Assembly: GCA_032622095.1 (NCBI GenBank)
Contig: CP136061.1
Location: 98,763,345-98,827,344 of the forward strand
Origin: Siphonodentalium dalli
Taxonomy: Eukaryota; Mollusca; Scaphopoda; Gadilida; Siphonodentaliidae
Direction of reading: 5' to 3'
DNA: 64,000 nt
The position numbers were made by a program, and so were the translations under genes. The notes under the pieces are model-generated. The model searched no databases. It had not been told where the DNA came from and saw only the letters and a program-made list of their open reading frames with translations. Below are positions 60,024 to 64,000 of this stretch, piece after piece; the first letter of the stretch is position 1; every line of letters begins with the position of its first letter.

Positions 60024-60420
60024 AACAAGACAGTCAATGACTGTGGGGTCGATCACCAGACTGCAAAGACTGATAAGACTGGGACTCTGAAGACCACAAT
60101 AGTTGGATCTTTTCATAATCACTTTAAAAGAAGTAGATCTAAACAGGATATGTGGCCAAATTACCAACTGTACACTACTGATCAACCGCCCCCCCCCCCC
60201 CCCCCAACAAGTCCCCTCCCGACTAGGCTCAAGACTCCCAAGTCTTAGGTTGGAATTACACAATTGACATCTCAAACTTTCCCAATTGTTGGATATTTCC
60301 AATCTCACAAGCGCCTTTTTATATGATAGACCTGATGGTCCTTGGGAAGGAAGCATATTAAGAAGGAAACTGTCCTTCGCTTGGCCCCTATTTTTCCAGG
60401 TTACCCCATTAAAAATATCT
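60024..60420 (+). repeat. Dispersed repeat segment, copy 2, containing the empty site
   Basis: Matches 56,885-57,175 and then 57,578-57,615 joined to 58,066-58,110, without the MITE. A run of about 20 C interrupts it near 60,190. Confidence 0.75.
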
Positions 60421-60884
60421 GTACTGCAGTCAAACAAGAACATTCCATGCTAAATAAGCCAACTAGTTCTTGGCTCTTCCATACATATTTTAGGAATTAC
60501 TATGTTGTGAAATAGTTATGTCTCTGGCAATGCCCTTATTTGACTTTGTAATGCCATTTTCACAAATCTGTCACCCAAGGTAATAGATTGATGTTGTAAT
60601 TGGGAATTAATGACCTCTAGCAGATCTCCACGAAAGGTTTGTAAAATGTCAGACTTCACTTGCAATGTTTAATATTTTTTGGAGTTATGTCCCTGCCCAC
60701 ATTTGACCCAGTGTCCTCATTTGAACAAATCTGAATGTGAGTCACCTAGGCAATATCCACACCAAATATGAACCCATACAGTCTTATTGTACCAGAGGAG
60801 AAGTTTAAAGAATTGTTGACGAACGGACGAGGAGTGATGACTATAGCTCCACCGGAGACTTCGTCTCAGGTGAGCCAAAAACTA

Positions 60885-61190
60885 CTGAAATTATAGAATG
60901 ACTCCCCCCCCCCTTTGGATCCCAGAATGCAACAGAATTCAAACTTTTTAATGGAAGGGGAAGAACTCCATCTTTAATATATAGAGTTATTCCCCCTGCA
61001 TTGAAAATAATTTAGCTTTTTACTGCAATCTAGATGACAAAACTCTTTGGCAACTCAATAAAAACAACATGTCCACAGTTTATTATACTGGAAAAGTTGA
61101 TAATACAATGTTATGGAGCTTCCTCTTTCAAATGGTATATATGGCATATATCTTATATAATGTAATCTGGGGGGGGGTTAAAAAATTAAG
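60885..61190. other. Unassigned stretch
   Basis: C-run near 60,905 and G-run near 61,170. No feature recognised. Confidence 0.35.
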
Positions 61191-61192
61191 TT

Positions 61193-61770
61193 GTTTACTA
61201 TTTTATATTCATTTTAGTCTAAATAATTAATTTTGAGAAAACAAATTACATCTCATTTAACAAATCTGCTAATTCCACCCCCTCAACCCATGGGGACATC
61301 CCTGCAAGAATAGGACATCTGTGATTTATTTGGATGCTTGTCTACATTTGCCTAACAATATTTCCTTAACCTTGAGAGCCAGTGCATTCTCTTAGGTGAG
61401 GCTACCTATGGGACACTCACATATATATAAGACAATGCAATGACTGGCATGATACTAGTACCTTGTTATAAAATAATAAATATTGGACAAATATTAAAAC
61501 TAGGAGCTCATTTCTCTTGATCAATGGTCTATTATTTTATATTCATTTTATTTAGTATACGTAATTGGTTTTGGAAAAAAAATTACATCTCAATGAACAA
61601 ATCTGAGAAATTTGCCCCCTCCCCAAACATATGTGAGGACATCCCTGCGAGAATAGGACATGTCTGATTTATTTGGATGTCTGACAAAATTGGCCTAACA
61701 ATATTTCCTTGATCTTGAACCCCATTGTATTCTCTTATATATAGGAGAATACACTGGTGCGGGGTCTTTT
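61193..61770 (+). repeat. Local duplication of about 330 bp, two copies
   Basis: TTTTATATTCATTTTA, ACAAATCTG, GGGACATCCCTGC or GAGGACATCCCTGC, AAGAATAGGACAT, TTTATTTGGATG, GCCTAACAATATTTCCTT and a hairpin-cassette remnant (TGCATTCTCTTA or TGTATTCTCTTA) recur from 61,193 and 61,525. Each copy therefore ends in a decayed cassette hairpin (61,380-61,450 and 61,725-61,762). Confidence 0.7.
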
Positions 61771-62129
61771 TGCTGTACCAGCATAGCTCTGGTAATGAAA
61801 TGGTTAATACTAATACTATTATAAAATGTGTAAACTGTCAAACAGTTAGAGTTGTATTTGAGATTGCTGTAAACACATAGGATTAAATTTCACTCACACA
61901 CCTCATTCTCTCCCAGCCTGATACTTGTGGATTTGAGATAAAAGTTAATTACTTTATAATGACTGGACACACAGCTGTGAGAACTGTGAGAAGTAAGGCT
62001 GGTCAGTTCCTGGCATGTCATATAACTAAAGTGTAAGTCTTTTAATGGGGTTAACCTTGCATGGATCTGGAGTGGGGTGGCAAGGCAGGTGGGGGAGGTG
62101 GGGGCAAGGATTTAAAACAAGGATTTAAA
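61771..62129. other. Unassigned stretch
   Basis: No convincing gene or repeat; G-rich run near 62,075-62,105. Confidence 0.35.
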
Positions 62130-62695
62130 TTTTTTTTTTTTAAAGAGTTATGTCCCTGGGCCCTGGCTCTGCCCCTATTTGACCCAGTGACCCCATTTGA
62201 ACAAATCTGAACCCCAGTCACACAAGGACTCTCCATACCAAATGTAAGCTAAATCGGTCAAATGGTTCAAAAGAAAAAGTCATTCTAAGAATTACTATGG
62301 AGGAATAGAGTTATGGCCCTGGTTTCTCAACTAATCAACCTGGTGACGTCATTTTAACAAATCTGAATTTGAGTCAACTAGGGAACATCCACACCAATTA
62401 TGAATCCATACAGCCTTATAGTTCAGTAAAAGAAGTCGTTCTAAGAATTACTATGGAGGAATAGAGTTATGGCCCTGCTTTCACAACTATTTCACCCAGT
62501 GACCTCATTTGAATAAATCTGAATGTGATTCAACTAGGGAACATCCACGCCAAATATGAACCAATTCGGTATGATGGTTTCAGAGGAGAAGATGTTTAAA
62601 AAATTGTTGACGGACGGATGGACGGACGGATGGACGACGGACGAGGAGTGATGACTATAGCTCCACCGGAGACTTCGTCTCAGGTGAGCTAAAAA
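62130..62695 (+). repeat. GAATTACTATGG repeat field, second cluster with terminal module
   Basis: Three modules of the family described at 57,355 follow one another (near 62,148, 62,300 and 62,465), ending at 62,605-62,695 in GGACGGATGGACGGACG, GAGGAGTGATGACTATAGC, TCCACCGGAGACTTCGTCTC and AGGTGAGCTAAA. The final part folds as an imperfect AGCTC-GAGCT hairpin. Confidence 0.7.
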
Positions 62696-62876
62696 CCGTT
62701 ACAGTGATTTGTCAACAAACATCGCTGGTCGCCTATTATGTTCAGATATTGTGGTCTGAATATGATTTTCAGAATATTTTTCAATGCTTTGACGTTTTTC
62801 AATTTGACTGTAAAGGTTTGATTAAACTTTGGTATCTTATTAGACTAATTGAACTTGCATCAGTAATTTCACTGTA

Positions 62877-63106
62877 ACAGTAATGTTTACATAACAATGG
62901 TTTTGACATGCAATGATTATTGGAGAGTAATTAATAATGAAAACTTTTCAGGATTTACTTGGAAATATGGCTTGTTGCCATTCATTGGAAAGCTATCAGT
63001 GAGAGCTTTCCGATGAATGGCAACAAGCCATATTTCCTACTAAATCCTGAAAAATTACCCATAATTCTGCTGTGGTTAAGGAGTCGATTATTTAGAGCAT
63101 TACATG
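62877..63106. mobile_element. Mariner-type MITE relative with long hairpin (partial)
   Basis: ACAGTAATGTTTACATAACA at the left and GGAGTCGATTATTTAGAGCA at the right correspond to the interior and right end of the intronic element at 35,713-36,417. The hairpin around GGCTTGTTGCCATTC and GAATGGCAACAAGCC (62,945-63,065) is retained with few mismatches. Confidence 0.7.
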
Positions 63107-63286
63107 TACCTGTTGATGGTAGTTGATTTGCAGAGTGTTATGTTAAATTGCATGAACTTTGAAGGCATTAAGTCCCTTTAAATAGACATTTTAGAAAACA
63201 ATATTTAGAATTCCCAACTTCACAATTACTGACAGCTACCATAACGTTGGTGTAAGTGGAAGATTTTGTGTATTTTGGTATCATAA

Positions 63287-63525
63287 ATAACTTTAATTCT
63301 CTAATGATTTTGATGATTGAGATGTGACTATCTAAGCAGAATATTACAGATACATGTATATATATGAATCAATAGACATCAGAACACATCAGATACATGT
63401 ATTTTTGGGATGATAATAAAATAACTTTAATTTTCTAATGATTTTGATGAAAGAGATGCAACTAGCTAGGTAGGGGAATATTACAGATATATGAGTCAAT
63501 AGACAGTATAATAAATAGACACCGT
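63287..63525 (+). repeat. Tandem duplication, 134-bp period, two copies
   Basis: ATAACTTTAATT, CTAATGATTTTGATGA and ATATTACAGATA begin at 63,287 and 63,421. The preceding 63,107-63,286 and following 63,526-63,642 are unassigned. Confidence 0.7.
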
Positions 63526-63646
63526 TTGTTAGTCAAATGTTTGTCTGCTTTTGAAACTCCCAACTAATAAAGATTAGATCACTCCGAGTTATACTTTCAG
63601 AATTAAATGGGGGATTACATTAACATGCATAAATCAAATTGGTTAA

Positions 63647-64000
63647 AGGTACTCAATCCGATCAGACTGTCCCCATACCTTCAAGATACAACAAGAACAA
63701 CATTTCTTCAAAATATGCTTTAATTATCAGAATCGATTTATTGCAACAAAATAATGCGCACCACTGTCAACTATGTATCAAATTTCCCAAAACTTGTTAT
63801 TTATCAACATTTTGTTCAACAATATATGGCCGTACTATCACTAAAGTGTCACGAAATATGACCATATTACCACTTGATTTTAGAGTTATTCATCTTCATC
63901 CGCAATTTTGTCCGAGACCCTCCGTTTGACCAAGTGTTTCTGGGCCACATATTATTACACATCTTGAGAAATAATAACTTCAAAAATCGATATCTGATCA
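63647..64000. mobile_element. TTAA-flanked MITE, family 1, copy 2 (cut by window end)
   Basis: Closely matches 41,545-41,900 in the same orientation, from GGTACTCAATCCGATC through GATATCTGATCA. Preceded by TTAA at 63,643-63,646. The right end lies outside the window. Confidence 0.8.

Larger units (their letters stand above)
57355..60880 (+). repeat. Field of degenerate GAATTACTATGG repeats
   Basis: A module of roughly 160-200 bp recurs many times: GTTATGTCCCTGGCTC, CCCTATTTGACC-GTGACCCCATTT, GAACAAATCTGAAT, CCAGTCACCCAAGGACC, CCATACCAAATATAAGCTAA, GATGGTTCTTGAGAAG and TTTAAGAATTACTATGGATG. Copies start near 57,360, 57,470, 58,200, 58,330, 58,480, 58,620, 58,945, 59,640, 59,790 and 60,500. 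At two points (59,945-60,012 and 60,812-60,875) a copy ends in the GGACGAGGAGTGATGACTAT module. It resembles repeats I associate with marine invertebrate genomes, but the family is not named. Confidence 0.7.

Noticed and set aside
39660-64000. Mariner transposase exon that would make a SETMAR fusion
   Set aside because: No catalytic-domain motif or long open frame was found downstream of the SET exon.

Overview
The window is animal (metazoan) nuclear DNA. The one confidently recognised gene is an intron-containing SET-domain methyltransferase of the SETMAR type. The rest is dense with satellite DNA and short non-autonomous DNA transposons (MITEs) carrying target-site duplications typical of hAT, piggyBac and Tc1/mariner elements. 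There are no operons, bacterial ribosome-binding sites or densely packed ORFs. Repeat style and base composition suggest a marine invertebrate, perhaps a mollusc or other lophotrochozoan, but that placement is inference; no species can be named.

Region 1 (1-32,815) is one giant inverted structure. A satellite array of about 780-bp units in minus orientation (1-3,515, open at the window edge) leads into a non-satellite core. The core (3,516-9,511) is itself an inverted repeat: arms of 2.6 and 3.0 kb face each other around a centre near 6.3 kb. A second array of the same satellite follows in plus orientation (9,512-32,815). This right array holds 31 units of two kinds: type a, about 736 bp, and type b, about 780 bp. 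They follow higher-order patterns: a 1,515-bp dimer, a 3.77-kb pentamer repeated twice and a 6.10-kb octamer repeated twice. Each unit contains a 40-bp inverted repeat. The array ends in a 79-86-bp tandem repeat (32,816-33,055) built on a motif also found in the type b linker. No credible protein is encoded here.

Region 2 (33,056-39,660) holds the SETMAR-like gene on the plus strand. Exon 1 is 35,162-35,272 and exon 2 is 38,838-39,650, giving 307 residues with pre-SET, SET and post-SET in order and no mariner transposase. Its 3.6-kb intron carries a Tc1/mariner-type MITE with a nearly perfect 70-bp hairpin, a short tandem repeat, SINE-like debris and a paired-hairpin cassette. Upstream lie a hAT-type MITE with a clean 8-bp duplication and one possible, unidentified exon.

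Region 3 (39,660-64,000) is a transposon graveyard. It has a 1.1-kb hAT element, two families of TTAA-flanked (piggyBac-like) MITEs, nested TA-flanked elements, a tRNA-derived SINE-like sequence, a 133-bp palindromic mariner MITE amplified three times in tandem, several local direct duplications and a large field of a degenerate repeat family (57.3-60.9 kb and 62.1-62.7 kb). One piggyBac-like insertion has a paralogous empty site in the same window. A few short open segments here may be exons, but none is recognised. The most notable signals are the foldback satellite with higher-order repeats and the mobile paired-hairpin cassette shared by otherwise different MITE families.
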